A stretch of DNA of 64,000 nucleotides from Luteimonas padinae. GTDB lineage: Bacteria; Pseudomonadota; Gammaproteobacteria; Xanthomonadales; Xanthomonadaceae. Each line of letters starts with the position of its first letter. Within the stretch, counting starts at the first letter, position 1. Position numbers and translations under genes: made by a program. The notes under the pieces are model-generated. The model was not told the origin of the DNA. It saw only the letters and a program-made list of their open reading frames with translations, and ran no database searches. Location of the stretch: contig NZ_BMZT01000006.1 of the NCBI RefSeq assembly GCF_014652935.1, positions 1 to 64,000 on the forward strand, read 5' to 3'. This document shows, piece after piece, positions 47,934 through 59,724 of the stretch.

Positions 47934-49004
47934 TCAGCGCAGCTGGAACTCGGGCGGCAGGCCCTCGATGTTGGCGCCGGACTCGACCAGCACGGAGTCG
48001 TCCAGGACGCGACGGAAGCCCGCCAGGCCGGTCAGCAGGTCGAGCTCGAGCTCGAGGCTGTCGGGCGTGGCCCGCAGCGGACGCAGCCCGCGCACCACCG
48101 AGGTCGACTGCAGCCACGACGCCAGGCGCACGTAGTCGTTCGCACTGTGGATGCCGGTGACCACCACGCGCTCGATCGCGGGCTCGCCGACGCTGCTCGC
48201 CTTCGCGTAGCGGCGCACCAGGGCGTCGGCGGCGCCGTCGGCGCCCGAGGCGATGACCCGGCGCGCCTGCGCACCCTCTTCGGACCAGGTCTTGAGCACG
48301 CGGCCGTTGTCGACGAAGGTCCAGTCGGCCTTCCAGCCACCGCCAGACCGGTAGAGCTTGCCGATCAGCTGCATCGGCGGGCTGTAGCGGGCCGACAGGC
48401 GCGCCACCGCGGCGGAGTCGCCGCGCCAGATCGCGCCCACCGCCGCGCGCTCGGCGGCACTGCCGCCCGGCAGGCCAAGGCGGAAGCCGCGCTCCTGCGC
48501 CCGGTCGAGCACCGGCCGGGCGACGTTGTTCTGTCCCACGGCCACCAGCCGCGGCCCGGTATCGTCATCGATCGCCAGCCACAGCACGGGCTTCGGGCGC
48601 GGCTCGGGCCAGACCGGCAGGCCCAGCGCACCGGCGATGGCATCCACGTCGTCCCTGCGGAAGCGCACCACGAGCGTCGTGGTGTAGGTCGGCGAGCCGG
48701 CGGCCGAGCGTCCCTCGTCCTGGCGGTAGTCGTAGTGCTCGACGAAATCGCCGGCGCGGCGCAGCTCGCGGGCCACGCCCGGGCGCCGGGCGACCCCGGC
48801 ATCGCCGGAGAGCTTGCCCAGCACCTGGGCCAGCGCGCGCTGGAAGCCGGACTGGCGCGCGGATTCGGCCTGGCTGCCGACCGCCACTTCGGCCTCGTAC
48901 AGGCCGCTGGCGCCCGCGCGATCACCCTCGACCCGCTGGGCCTGGGCCCAGCCGGCGGGCAGGAGTGCGAGAAGCAGCGTGAGCAGCAACGCCTTGGGCA
49001 TCAT
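47934..49004 (-). CDS. Secreted DUF2066 protein
   Basis: A 356-residue protein of family DUF2066 with a signal peptide (1-23, ending AQAQ). Characteristic parts: [24 protein letters not shown] near the N-terminus, PVLWLAIDD in the centre and a C-terminal domain ending [21 protein letters not shown]. The function is unknown. It is commonly located next to hda and purM. Divergent from purM, whose promoter lies in the 110-base gap. Confidence 0.82.
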   Translation of the reverse strand: MMPKALLLTLLLALLPAGWAQAQRVEGDRAGASGLYEAEVAVGSQAESARQSGFQRALAQVLGKLSGDAGVARRPGVARELRRAGDFVEHYDYRQDEGRSAAGSPTYTTTLVVRFRRDDVDAIAGALGLPVWPEPRPKPVLWLAIDDDTGPRLVAVGQNNVARPVLDRAQERGFRLGLPGGSAAERAAVGAIWRGDSAAVARLSARYSPPMQLIGKLYRSGGGWKADWTFVDNGRVLKTWSEEGAQARRVIASGADGAADALVRRYAKASSVGEPAIERVVVTGIHSANDYVRLASWLQSTSVVRGLRPLRATPDSLELELDLLTGLAGFRRVLDDSVLVESGANIEGLPPEFQLR

Positions 49005-49080
49005 CGTTCCCGGGACCGTGTCAGCGGGGAATGGTGCCGCACGGGCCGCGTCGCGTCCATGAAGGCGCCCCCGGGACTGC

Positions 49081-49086
49081 TAAAAT
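49081..49086 (+). promoter_or_regulatory. -10 element of the purMN promoter
   Basis: TAAAAT lies 28 bases before GTG 49115. It contains part of the ATG at 49085, which therefore cannot be the purM start if this promoter is used. Confidence 0.5.
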
Positions 49087-49114
49087 GGCGGCTTCCCCGC
49101 GCCTGCGAGCCACC

Positions 49115-50161
49115 GTGACCAGCCCCACTCCCCTGACCTACCGGGACGCCGGCGTCGACATCGACGCGGGCAATGAAGTCGTCGAGCGCATCAAGCCGCT
49201 GGTGAAGCGCACCTTCCGGCCCGAGGTGATGGGCGGACTGGGCGGCTTCGGCGCCCTGTTCGACCTGTCGGGCAAGTACCGCGAGCCGGTGCTGGTCTCG
49301 GGCACGGACGGCGTCGGCACCAAGCTCAAGCTGGCACAGCAGCTCGGCCGCCACGACACCATCGGCATCGACCTGGTCGGCATGTGCGTCAACGACGTGC
49401 TGGTGCAGGGCGCCGAGCCCCTGTTCTTCCTCGACTACTTCGCCACCGGCAAGCTCGACATCGACACCACGGTGGCGGTGGTCGGCGGCATCGCGAAGGG
49501 CTGCGAGCTGGCCGGCTGTGCGCTGATCGGCGGCGAGACCGCCGAGATGCCGGACATGTACGGCCCCGGCGAATACGACCTCGCCGGCTTCACCGTCGGC
49601 GCGGTGGAGAAGTCGGAGCTGCGCGACGGCGCCCGCGTCGCCGCCGGCGACGTGCTGATCGGCATCGCGTCCAGTGGCCCGCACTCCAACGGCTATTCGC
49701 TGATCCGCCGCATCTACGACCGCGCCGGCCGCCCCGGCGACACCGACGTCGGCGGCGTGCGCCTGGAGGACGCGCTGATGGCGCCCACCGCGCTGTACGT
49801 GAAGCCTGTGCTGGAGCTGCTGCGCGGCGCCGAAGGCGCGTCGATCCACGCCATGGCGCACATTACCGGCGGCGGCCTGACCGAAAACATCATCCGCGTG
49901 GTGCCGGAAGGCCTGGGCCTGGACATCGACGCCTCGTCCTGGACGATGCCGGCGGTCTTCGACTGGCTGCAGCGCGAAGGCGCCGTGGCGCGCGAGGAGA
50001 TGTGGCGCACCTTCAACTGCGGCATCGGCTTCGTGCTGGCGGTCGACCCGGCAAGCGCGGGCGCGGTGGGCGCGGCGCTGGACGCGCTGTCGCTGGCGCA
50101 CTGGACCATCGGCTCGGTATCGCCCGCCGGCGGCGACGCCCCGCGCGTGCGCATCGGCTGA
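49115..50161 (+). CDS. purM: PurM, phosphoribosylformylglycinamidine cyclo-ligase
   Basis: A 348-residue AIR synthetase, fifth step of purine synthesis. The N-terminal [24 protein letters not shown], then [51 protein letters not shown] and [11 protein letters not shown] are the standard motifs. Length matches E. coli PurM (345). The GTG at 49115 is preferred over ATG 49085, which lies in the -10 box. Followed by purN after 5 bases. Confidence 0.97.
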   Translation: MTSPTPLTYRDAGVDIDAGNEVVERIKPLVKRTFRPEVMGGLGGFGALFDLSGKYREPVLVSGTDGVGTKLKLAQQLGRHDTIGIDLVGMCVNDVLVQGAEPLFFLDYFATGKLDIDTTVAVVGGIAKGCELAGCALIGGETAEMPDMYGPGEYDLAGFTVGAVEKSELRDGARVAAGDVLIGIASSGPHSNGYSLIRRIYDRAGRPGDTDVGGVRLEDALMAPTALYVKPVLELLRGAEGASIHAMAHITGGGLTENIIRVVPEGLGLDIDASSWTMPAVFDWLQREGAVAREEMWRTFNCGIGFVLAVDPASAGAVGAALDALSLAHWTIGSVSPAGGDAPRVRIG

Positions 50162-50166
50162 GCCCC

Positions 50167-50832
50167 GTGGCCGACGCGACGCCGCGCCTGGCCGTGCTGG
50201 CTTCGGGCCGCGGCAGCAACCTGCAGGCGATCCTGGATGCCATCGACGACGGGCGGCTGCACGCGCAGGTGGCCGGCGTCTTCGGCGACAAGCCCAGGGC
50301 CTTCGCGCTCGAGCGCGCACGCGCGGCCGGCATTCCCGCCCGCGCCCTGCGCCCGGGCGACTTCGCCGGCCGCGACGAATTCGACGCCGCGCTGTTCGCG
50401 GAGGTCGCGTCGGTGCGGCCGGACCTCATCGTCTGCGCCGGCTACATGCGCCTGCTCGGCGCCGCGGCGCTGGCGCCCTGGGCCGGGCGCATCATCAACA
50501 TCCACCCGTCGCTGCTCCCGGACTTCAAGGGCCTGGACACGCACGCGCGCGCGCTCGCCGCCGGCGTCCCCGAGCACGGTGCCAGCGTGCACTTCGTGAC
50601 CGCCGACCTCGATGGCGGCCCGGTCATCGCCCAGGCGCGCGTGCCGGTCCTCGACGGCGACGATGCCGACGCGCTGGCCGCGCGCGTGCTCGACACCGAG
50701 CATCCGCTGCTGGTAGCCACCCTCCAGCTGCTCTGCGCGGCCCGCATCGTCCTTCGCGACGAGGTGGTGGAGCTCGACGGCAGGCCGCTGGCGGCCCCGC
50801 TTCAGCTGGCATCCAACCGCCTGCCGGCATGA
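50167..50832 (+). CDS. purN: PurN, phosphoribosylglycinamide formyltransferase
   Basis: A 221-residue GAR transformylase using 10-formyl-tetrahydrofolate. LAVLASGRGSNLQAILDAI at the start, ICAGYMRLLG, the active-site IINIHPSLLPDFKGLDTH (Asn, His) and VHFVTADLDGGPVI (Asp) are all present. Start GTG 50167. Together with purM it makes a compact operon; the first DUF3108 gene begins 10 bases later. Confidence 0.97.
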   Translation: MADATPRLAVLASGRGSNLQAILDAIDDGRLHAQVAGVFGDKPRAFALERARAAGIPARALRPGDFAGRDEFDAALFAEVASVRPDLIVCAGYMRLLGAAALAPWAGRIINIHPSLLPDFKGLDTHARALAAGVPEHGASVHFVTADLDGGPVIAQARVPVLDGDDADALAARVLDTEHPLLVATLQLLCAARIVLRDEVVELDGRPLAAPLQLASNRLPA

Positions 50833-50842
50833 TCCCGGCGGC

Positions 50843-51637
50843 ATGAAGACCGCCCCCCGCCTCCTGTCGACCACGCTCGCCGCCGCGCTGGCCATCCTGC
50901 CGGCACTGGCCGCGGAAGCCCCGCTTCCGCCCCCGGCAGCGCCGGATCCCGCTGCCGCGCCGACCGGTGACGATGCCGCACCAGCCGTCGCGCTCGAGCC
51001 CTTCGTCGCCACCTACGACGCCTGGAACGGCGGCAAGCCCGCAGGCACCGCGAGCATGCGCCTGGCGCGCGAAGGCCGGCTCTGGCGCGTGGACCTCGAC
51101 GTCACCGGCAACCGCGGGCTGGCCCGCTGGGTGCGCCTGGACATCGACCAGGGCACCGTGTTCGACGAGGCCGGCGGCGACTACCGCCCGCTGCGCCAGG
51201 ACACGCGCCGCAAGGCGCTGTTCATGGGCCGCCACGTCGAGGGCGTGTACGACTGGAACACCGGCATCGCGCAGTGGAGCGGCGACATCAAGGACGCGCG
51301 CAGGCAGCCCGTGCCGCTGCGCGAGGGCGACAAGAGCGGCCTGCTGATCAACCTCGCCATCGTGCGCGACGCCGCGCCTGGCCGCAGCCTGCGCTACCGC
51401 TTCGTCGATGGCGGCCGCGTGCGCGACCACCAGTACGCAGTGGCCGAAACCACCGAATACGTCGAGGTCGACGGCCTCTCGTACGACGCCATGCGTGTTT
51501 CACGCACCAACGGCGGCAATGATGAAACCATCTTCTGGGTAGCGCGTGGCGTGCCCACGCCTATCCGGATCCTGCAGCGCGAGAATGGCGAGGACGCCAT
51601 CGACCTGCGCCTGGTCGCATACGAAGGAGCTCACTAG
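50843..51637 (+). CDS. Secreted DUF3108 protein, first of a pair
   Basis: A 264-residue exported protein of the DUF3108 family. Signal peptide (1-23, ends ALAAE), a Pro/Ala linker (about 25-45), then the beta-rich DUF3108 domain beginning FVATYDAWNGGKPAGTA and containing GRLWRVDLDVTGNRG, and a middle of ALFMGRHVEGVYDW. DUF3108 proteins are LolA/LptA-like fold relatives proposed in envelope lipid or polymer handling. Function unknown. Stop and start of the next gene are adjacent, suggesting a co-expressed duplicated pair. Confidence 0.8.
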   Translation: MKTAPRLLSTTLAAALAILPALAAEAPLPPPAAPDPAAAPTGDDAAPAVALEPFVATYDAWNGGKPAGTASMRLAREGRLWRVDLDVTGNRGLARWVRLDIDQGTVFDEAGGDYRPLRQDTRRKALFMGRHVEGVYDWNTGIAQWSGDIKDARRQPVPLREGDKSGLLINLAIVRDAAPGRSLRYRFVDGGRVRDHQYAVAETTEYVEVDGLSYDAMRVSRTNGGNDETIFWVARGVPTPIRILQRENGEDAIDLRLVAYEGAH

Positions 51638-52354
51638 ATGTCGAACATGAAGTCGTTCCGTCGCCGCGCCGCGGCCACCATCGCCGTGGCCGCCATGGCA
51701 TTCGCCTCGGCGCCCGCGCTCGCGGTCAAGCCGTTCAACGCCGACTACCAGGCCAACTACATGGGCATGCAGGCGACGGCGAAGATGAGCCTGGCCAGCG
51801 CCGGACAGGGCCGCTGGGAGTACCGCATCGACATCGGCGGCATGGGCGCGGAGCTCGTGCAGAGCACGGTGTTCGAAGTGGACGGCGACCAGTGGCGCCC
51901 GCTCGAGAGCACCGACAGCCAGCGCGGCACCAGCGGCCTGGCGGCGATGCTGGTCAAGCGCAGGACCGTGACCGCCGACTACGACTGGGACCGCGGCGAG
52001 GCGCGCTGGTCCGGGGACGTGAAGGAAGACCGCGCCGGCCCGGTGAAGCTGCAGGCCGGCGACCTCGACGGCATGCTGATGAACCTGGTGCTGGTGCGCG
52101 ACGTCGCCGCCGGCAAGCCGCTGGAGTACCGCCTGGTGGAGGACGGCCGCGTCAAGCGCCAGCGCTTCCAGGTCGAGGGCACCGAGCAGGTGCAGGTCGG
52201 CGGCAAGTCGCACGAGGCCACCCGCGTGGTGCGCCGCGACGGCAAGCGCGAGATCATCGCCTGGGTGGTCGACGGGCTGCCGGTGCCGGCGCGCGTGCTG
52301 CAGCGCCGGGACGGCAAGGACCACATCGACCTGACGCTCACCGCGGTCAACTGA
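51638..52354 (+). CDS. Secreted DUF3108 protein, second of a pair
   Basis: A 238-residue paralogue of the preceding protein. Signal peptide ([19 protein letters not shown] and on, ending ALA), then [20 protein letters not shown] and [15 protein letters not shown]. The two proteins share the order [56 protein letters not shown], and [16 protein letters not shown] versus RILQRENGEDAIDLRL, a clear tandem duplication. Function unknown. ATG begins right after the first gene's stop. Confidence 0.82.
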   Translation: MSNMKSFRRRAAATIAVAAMAFASAPALAVKPFNADYQANYMGMQATAKMSLASAGQGRWEYRIDIGGMGAELVQSTVFEVDGDQWRPLESTDSQRGTSGLAAMLVKRRTVTADYDWDRGEARWSGDVKEDRAGPVKLQAGDLDGMLMNLVLVRDVAAGKPLEYRLVEDGRVKRQRFQVEGTEQVQVGGKSHEATRVVRRDGKREIIAWVVDGLPVPARVLQRRDGKDHIDLTLTAVN

Positions 52355-52360
52355 CCGCAG

Positions 52361-53956
<1,596 letters not shown>

Positions 53957-53982
53957 CTAACGGAAAAGGGTCCGGCCCGGAA

Positions 53983-54987
53983 ATGCCCGGAAGCAACGAG
54001 CACCCCAGCGGCGCCCCCGGCGCGCACGACTTCGCGGCCAGCGGCCGGCGGGTCTTCGAGATCGAGCGCCAGGGCCTGGCCGCCGTGGAAGCCCGCATCG
54101 ACGGCGACTTCGGCCGCGCCTGCGCCCTGCTGCTGGCCTGCCGCGGCCGCGTGGTCTGCACCGGCATGGGCAAGTCCGGGCACGTGGCGCGCAAGATCGC
54201 CGCCACCCTCGCCTCCACCGGCACGCCGGCCTTCTACGTCCACCCCGGAGAGGCCGGCCACGGCGACCTCGGCATGGTGACCGACGCCGACGTGGTGCTG
54301 GCGCTGTCGTATTCCGGCGAATCCGACGAAGTGCTGCAGCTGCTCCCGGTGCTCAAGCGCCAGGGCAACGCCCTGGTCTCGATGACCGGGCGGCCCGGCT
54401 CGACCCTGGCCGCCGCCGCCGCCGTGCATCTCGACGTCAGCGTGCCCGCCGAAGCCTGCCCGCTGCACCTGGCGCCGACTTCCAGCACCACCGCCTCGCT
54501 GGCCATGGGCGATGCCCTGGCCGTGGCCCTGCTGGAGGCGCGCGGCTTCACCGCCGACGACTTCGCCCGCTCGCATCCCGCCGGTGCGCTGGGCCGCCGC
54601 CTGCTGCTGCACATCGCCGACGTCATGCACACCGGCGACGCGGTGCCCCGCGTGCCCGCGGATGCGACCGTCAGCGAGGCCCTGGCCGAGATCAGCCGCA
54701 AGATGCTGGGCATGACCGCGGTGGTCGACGGCGACGGCCGTCTGCTCGGCCTGTACACCGACGGCGACCTGCGCCGCAGCCTCGACGCCGGCATCGACGT
54801 GCGCGCGACGCCCATCGCCGAGGTGATGACGCGCAGCCCGCGCACCATCGGCGCGGACGCGCTGGCCGCGGAAGCCGCGCAGCTGATGGAGGCGCACAAG
54901 ATCGGCGGCCTCGTGGTCGTGGACGAGGTGGGCCGCGTGGTCGGCGCCCTCAACATTCACGACCTGTTGCGCGCACGCGTGGTGTGA
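53983..54987 (+). CDS. kdsD: KdsD, arabinose-5-phosphate isomerase
   Basis: A 334-residue KpsF/GutQ-type isomerase making D-arabinose-5-phosphate, precursor of Kdo. An SIS domain is seen with CTGMGKSGHVARKIAATLASTG, ALSYSGESDEV and the family FYVHPGEAGHGDLGM; two CBS domains are in the C-terminal half (VMHTGDAVPRVPADAT; IHDLLRARVV). Adjacent kdsC supports the role. The N-terminal 15 residues are extra compared with E. coli KdsD. Confidence 0.96.
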   Translation: MPGSNEHPSGAPGAHDFAASGRRVFEIERQGLAAVEARIDGDFGRACALLLACRGRVVCTGMGKSGHVARKIAATLASTGTPAFYVHPGEAGHGDLGMVTDADVVLALSYSGESDEVLQLLPVLKRQGNALVSMTGRPGSTLAAAAAVHLDVSVPAEACPLHLAPTSSTTASLAMGDALAVALLEARGFTADDFARSHPAGALGRRLLLHIADVMHTGDAVPRVPADATVSEALAEISRKMLGMTAVVDGDGRLLGLYTDGDLRRSLDAGIDVRATPIAEVMTRSPRTIGADALAAEAAQLMEAHKIGGLVVVDEVGRVVGALNIHDLLRARVV

Positions 54988-54997
54988 TCCCGCGTCC

Positions 54998-55546
54998 ATG
55001 CGCCCCACCGACCGCCCCGCCCCGTCCCCCGAAGTGCTCGCGCGCGCCGCGCGCATCCGGCTGGCCTGTTTCGACGTCGACGGCACCCTGACCGACGGCC
55101 GCCTGTACATCGCCGCCGACGGCACCGAGACCAAGGCCTTCCACGTCCACGACGGCCTGGGCCTGTCGCTGCTGAAGCGCGCCGGCATCACCGTGGCCTT
55201 CGTCACCGCGCGCACCAGCCCCGCGGCCGAGATCCGTGCCCGCGACCTCGGGGTCGAGGCGCACACCGGCATCCGCGACAAGCTCGCCTGCGTCGAAGGC
55301 CTGCGCGCGCGCCTGGGCCTCGCCGCGGACGAAGTGTCGTTCATGGGCGACGACCTCACCGACCTCGCCGTGCTGGCCGCCGCAGGGCTCGCCGCGGCAC
55401 CCGCCGACGCGCAGCCGGCGGTCCTGGCGCATGTCCACTGGCAGTCCGTCCACCGCGGCGGCGAGGGCGCGGCGCGCGAATTCTGCGAACTGGTGCTGGC
55501 CGCGCGCGGCGGCGCGGGCGTCGACGCCGCCGGAGCCCGGCAGTGA
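54998..55546 (+). CDS. kdsC: KdsC, Kdo-8-phosphate phosphatase
   Basis: A 182-residue HAD phosphatase releasing Kdo from its 8-phosphate. ACFDVDGTLTDGRLYIAADG contains the nucleophile Asp; FVTARTSPAAEIRARDLG and SFMGDDLTDLAVLAAAGLAAAP complete the active site. The lack of a cap domain is typical of the tetrameric KdsC. GTG of lptC overlaps its stop (GTGA). Confidence 0.96.
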   Translation: MRPTDRPAPSPEVLARAARIRLACFDVDGTLTDGRLYIAADGTETKAFHVHDGLGLSLLKRAGITVAFVTARTSPAAEIRARDLGVEAHTGIRDKLACVEGLRARLGLAADEVSFMGDDLTDLAVLAAAGLAAAPADAQPAVLAHVHWQSVHRGGEGAAREFCELVLAARGGAGVDAAGARQ

Positions 55547-56106
55547 ACTGGCGCGGCGTGCTCATCCTCGTGCTGCTCGCGGCGGCGATCGCCAGCGGCT
55601 GGTCGGCCTGGCGCCAGGGGGCCAGCGTGGAAGAGACGACGGTCGCCAGCGACCGCTCCGACTACGTGCTCGAGGACTTCGAGCTGGTGTCGCTCGACGA
55701 CGAGGGCCGCGAGGCCTTCACGCTGCGCGCGCCCTGGCTGCAGCGCGACCCCGCCGATGAAACCCTCGCGCTGCGCGAGCCCGTGTTCCTGCTGCCTGAA
55801 GAGGGCGGCGAATACTACTGGGACCTCCGTGGCGCCACCGGCTGGATCAGCGCCGACAGCAGCGAGATGCGGCTGGAAGGCGACGTGGTGGCGGTGTCCG
55901 ACCCCGCCGGCGACCGTGCGATGCGCATGGAGACCGACGCCCTCCAGGTGTTCCCGGAACAGCGCCGCGCGCGCACCGACGCCGCCGTGACCATCACCCA
56001 GCCCGGCACTACAATGCAGGGCACGGGCATGGAAGCCGATCTGGCCGGCAAGCGCTTCCAGCTCACCTCCAAGGTCCACACCCGCTATGTCCCCACGCGC
56101 CGCTAG
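55543..56106 (+). CDS. lptC: LptC, LPS export bitopic protein
   Basis: A 187-residue protein with one N-terminal membrane helix (GVLILVLLAAAIASGWSAW) and a periplasmic beta-jellyroll. It accepts LPS from LptB2FG and passes it to LptA. Key parts are LEDFELVSLDDEGREAFTLRAP and GATGWISADSSEMRLEGDV. GTG start overlaps the kdsC stop. The lptA start lies 20 bases before its stop, so reading frames overlap. Confidence 0.93.
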   Translation: MNWRGVLILVLLAAAIASGWSAWRQGASVEETTVASDRSDYVLEDFELVSLDDEGREAFTLRAPWLQRDPADETLALREPVFLLPEEGGEYYWDLRGATGWISADSSEMRLEGDVVAVSDPAGDRAMRMETDALQVFPEQRRARTDAAVTITQPGTTMQGTGMEADLAGKRFQLTSKVHTRYVPTRR

Positions 56107-56613
56107 CCTCACCACGCTCCTCGCCCTGGCCGCGGCCCTGGCGGCCGCGCCCGCCTGGGCGAAGTCGAGCGACCGCAACCAGCCGATGGACCTCACGTCC
56201 AACACCCAGGACTGCATGCTCGCCGACGACGGCGGCCCCTGCGTGTTCGCCGGCAACGTCCGCATCGTGCAGGGCACGCTGGACGTGCGCGCCGCCAAGG
56301 CCGACGTCCGCCGCGGCGGCGGCGACATCCAACGCGTGATCCTCACCGGTTCGCCGGTGCGCCTGAAGCAGCAGCTCGACGACGGCGGCACGATCGACGC
56401 CAGCGCCGCCAACGTCGACTACGACCTGCAGACCGAGACCGTGGTCTTCACCGGCAACGCCGAGATCAACCAGCCCGGCCGCGGCACCATGGCCGGCGGC
56501 CGCATCGTCTACAACATGGCCACCGGCCGCGTGCAGGGCGGTGGCCAGGACGGCGGCCAGATCCGCACCCGCATCCTGCCCAAAGGCGCCAAGGCCGACC
56601 AGGGCGGCAACTG

Positions 56614-56614
<1 letters not shown>
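56087..56614 (+). CDS. lptA: LptA, periplasmic LPS-binding bridge protein
   Basis: A 175-residue exported OstA-like protein. Signal peptide (1-25, ends AWA), then [34 protein letters not shown], and [21 protein letters not shown], all typical of LptA. It forms the LPS bridge between LptC and LptD. A Cys pair ([11 protein letters not shown]) is present; E. coli LptA lacks it. Start overlaps the 3' end of lptC by 20 bases, and the stop overlaps lptB ATG by one (TGATG). Confidence 0.94.
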
Positions 56615-57333
<719 letters not shown>

Positions 57334-57367
57334 GCCGGGGGCGCGTCCCCGCCGACAGGGGAACGTC

Positions 57368-58795
57368 GTGAAGCCTCGTCTTCAGACATCGCTGGGACAG
57401 CAACTGGTCCTGACGCCGCAGCTGCGCCAGGCCCTGCACATGCTGCAGCTGTCGATGCCGGAGCTCGAGGCCGAGATCAACGACGCGGTCGAAAGCAACC
57501 CGCTGCTGGAGTGGGACGACGCGCCGACGCTGTCGACGCCCGGCGAAACCCGCGACGCCGACGGCGACGCCCCCGACGCGCACAGCGACGCTCGCTCCGA
57601 AGCGCACGACGACCATTGGGACGACCACCGCGACGCGGCCTGGGCCGAAAGCGGGCGCGGCGGCGGCGAGGATCCCGACGGCGACGCGTCCGAACGCATC
57701 GCCCAGTCCGAGACGCTGCGCGACCACCTGTCCTGGCAGCTCAACCTCAGCCACCTCTCGCCGCGCGAACTGGCGATCGGCGAAGCGCTGGTCGACGCCA
57801 TCGACGACGACGGCTACCTTCGCGAGCCGCCATCGGCCATCGCCGAGGCGCTGGCGCCCGAGCTGGAATGCAGCGACGCCGAGATCAGCCTGGTGCTGAG
57901 CCGGGTGCAGGGCCTGGACCCGACCGGCGTCGGCGCGCGCGACCTCGGCGAATGCCTGCTGCTGCAGCTCGACGCGCTGCCGCCGGAAACACCGGCCCGC
58001 GACATCGCACGGCGCGCGGTCTCGACCCTGATCGAACGCCTGGCGCGGCTGGGCGAGGCGGGCGTGGCCGACGCCCTGGGCTGCAGCCACGAAGAGGCCG
58101 CCGCCGCGCTGCAGCTGATCCGCGGGCTCGATCCGCGCCCGGGTGCCCGCATCGGCGGCATGCCGCAGGACACCTACGTGGTGCCCGACTGCGTCATCAC
58201 CCGCCAGGGCGGCATCTGGAAGGTGTCGCTGGCCGGCGGCCGCCATTCCCGCCTCACCATCCACCGTGGCTACGAACAGATGCTGCAGCACGCCGCCGGC
58301 GCCGACGCCGGCTACCTGCGCGGCCGCCTGCAGGAAGCGCGCTGGCTGCTGAAGAACATCGAGGCCCGCGGCGAGACCCTGCTCAAGGTGGTGCACTGCC
58401 TGGTGCGCGAGCAGTCCGGCTTCCTCGAGTTCGGCGCCAAGGCGCTGCGCCCGCTCACCCTGCGCGAAGTCGCCGCACAGATCGGCATGCATGAATCCAC
58501 CGTGTCGCGCGCGGTGGCGCGCAAGTACGTGCACACCCCGCGCGGCACCATGCCGCTGCGCGCGTTCTTCGCATCGGGCATCGACACCGGCGGTGGTGGC
58601 GAAGCGTCGAGCACCGCCATCCAGGACATGATCCGGCGGATGGTGGAGGCCGAGGATCCACGCAAGCCGCTGTCCGACGCGCGCCTGGCCGAGCGCCTCA
58701 AGGAGGGCGGCGTGCCGGTCGCGCGGCGCACCGTGGCCAAGTACCGCGAGGCCCTGAACATCCCGTCCTCGCACGAGCGCGTGCGCATCGCCTGA
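57368..58795 (+). CDS. rpoN: RpoN, sigma-54 factor
   Basis: A 475-residue sigma-54. Region I has LQTSLGQQLVLTPQLRQALHMLQLSMPELE, region II is Asp/Glu/His rich (residues about 58-112), and the core-binding and DNA-binding parts follow with the RpoN box ARRTVAKYREALNIPSSHERV at the C-terminus. GTG 57368 is chosen because the conserved KPRLQTSLG starts here. Linked to hpf and ptsN as in other Proteobacteria. Promoters of sigma-54 type (GG-N10-GC) were not searched systematically. Confidence 0.97.
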   Translation: MKPRLQTSLGQQLVLTPQLRQALHMLQLSMPELEAEINDAVESNPLLEWDDAPTLSTPGETRDADGDAPDAHSDARSEAHDDHWDDHRDAAWAESGRGGGEDPDGDASERIAQSETLRDHLSWQLNLSHLSPRELAIGEALVDAIDDDGYLREPPSAIAEALAPELECSDAEISLVLSRVQGLDPTGVGARDLGECLLLQLDALPPETPARDIARRAVSTLIERLARLGEAGVADALGCSHEEAAAALQLIRGLDPRPGARIGGMPQDTYVVPDCVITRQGGIWKVSLAGGRHSRLTIHRGYEQMLQHAAGADAGYLRGRLQEARWLLKNIEARGETLLKVVHCLVREQSGFLEFGAKALRPLTLREVAAQIGMHESTVSRAVARKYVHTPRGTMPLRAFFASGIDTGGGGEASSTAIQDMIRRMVEAEDPRKPLSDARLAERLKEGGVPVARRTVAKYREALNIPSSHERVRIA

Positions 58796-58890
58796 CTGCC
58801 GGCTGGACGCTTCCCGCCCTCCGGGGGCTGGGTTAACCTGTCCATGACATCCCCCGCATCGCCATGCGCGATGCTGTGGACCCCACGAGA

Positions 58891-58897
58891 AAGGAGG
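58891..58897 (+). promoter_or_regulatory. Strong ribosome-binding site of hpf
   Basis: AAGGAGG, a full Shine-Dalgarno match, lies five bases before ATG 58903 and decides that start against the in-frame ATG 58864. Confidence 0.8.
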
Positions 58898-58902
58898 TTG
58901 CG

Positions 58903-59232
58903 ATGCTCATCGAGACCCACGGCCAGCAGATGGACGTCACGCCCGCGCTGCGCGACTACGTCGAGACCAAGCTGGGCCGCCTGTCACGCCTCTACGATCC
59001 ACCGCTGCAGCTGCGCACCCAGCTCAGCGTCGACAAGCCCGACCACGTCGCCGAGGCGACGGTCAGCGTCGCCGGCAAGACCCTGCACGCCGACGCCCGC
59101 GCGGTCGACATGTACGCGGCCATCGACCTCCTCGCCGACAAGCTCGACCGCATGCTGGTGAAGGAGAAGAAGAAGATGATCGACCAGCATCGCCGCGGCG
59201 GGAACCCCGTGCGCGACGGCGAGTTCGGCTGA
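58903..59232 (+). CDS. hpf: HPF, ribosome hibernation-promoting factor
   Basis: A 109-residue short HPF/RaiA-type protein that dimerises 70S ribosomes with Rmf in stationary phase. Core segments MDVTPALRDYVETKLGRLSRL, HADARAVDMYAAIDLLADKLDRML and a Lys-rich end (KEKKKMIDQH) are typical. Start 58903 has an ideal ribosome-binding site. The length fits short HPF (95-110), not the long form. Confidence 0.93.
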   Translation: MLIETHGQQMDVTPALRDYVETKLGRLSRLYDPPLQLRTQLSVDKPDHVAEATVSVAGKTLHADARAVDMYAAIDLLADKLDRMLVKEKKKMIDQHRRGGNPVRDGEFG

Positions 59233-59253
59233 CGCACCAGAAGGGGGAGCCAC

Positions 59254-59724
59254 ATGCCGTACACCGACCTGCTCACGGCCGGTCGCATCGTGCAGGTCGT
59301 GGAGCCGGGCGGTCGTGACCAGGTGCTGGACGCGGCCGCCCGCCTGCTCAGCGGCGGCTCCCCGGACTGGACCCAGGCCATCGGCGACGGCCTGCGCGCG
59401 CGCGAGGCGATCGGCAGCACCGCCATCGGCCGCGGCGTCGCCATCCCGCACTGCCACAGCGCTGCCTGCAGCGCGCCGGTCGCGGCTTTTTTGAGGCTGG
59501 CCGCGCCGGTCGATTTCCGCGCCCATGACGGCTGTCCCGTCGACCTGGTGTTCGCGATGGTCGTGCCCCAAGGACAGGCGCAACAGCACCTCGACACCCT
59601 GTCCGAGCTCGCCGGCCAGTTCGCCGATGCGGGATTTCGCGACGCGGTCCGTGCCGCGCGCGACATCGCCGCGCTGCGCGCGCTGCTGCTGCGCCTCGAC
59701 CTGCCGGGGGCACGCAGCGCATGA
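59254..59724 (+). CDS. ptsN: PtsN, nitrogen-regulatory EIIA
   Basis: A 156-residue EIIA-Ntr. The phosphoacceptor His66 lies in [21 protein letters not shown] begins the fold and [18 protein letters not shown] is the middle. It receives phosphate from HPr (Npr) in the regulatory PTS. Stop overlaps the hprK start (ATGA). Second His68 next to His66 is unusual. Confidence 0.95.
   Translation: MPYTDLLTAGRIVQVVEPGGRDQVLDAAARLLSGGSPDWTQAIGDGLRAREAIGSTAIGRGVAIPHCHSAACSAPVAAFLRLAAPVDFRAHDGCPVDLVFAMVVPQGQAQQHLDTLSELAGQFADAGFRDAVRAARDIAALRALLLRLDLPGARSA

Noticed and set aside
49085-49087. ATG as start of purM
   Set aside because: It lies in the -10 element TAAAAT. GTG 49115 gives the family length.
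58864-58866. ATG as start of hpf
   Set aside because: It lacks a ribosome-binding site, while AAGGAGG precedes ATG 58903 at ideal spacing.
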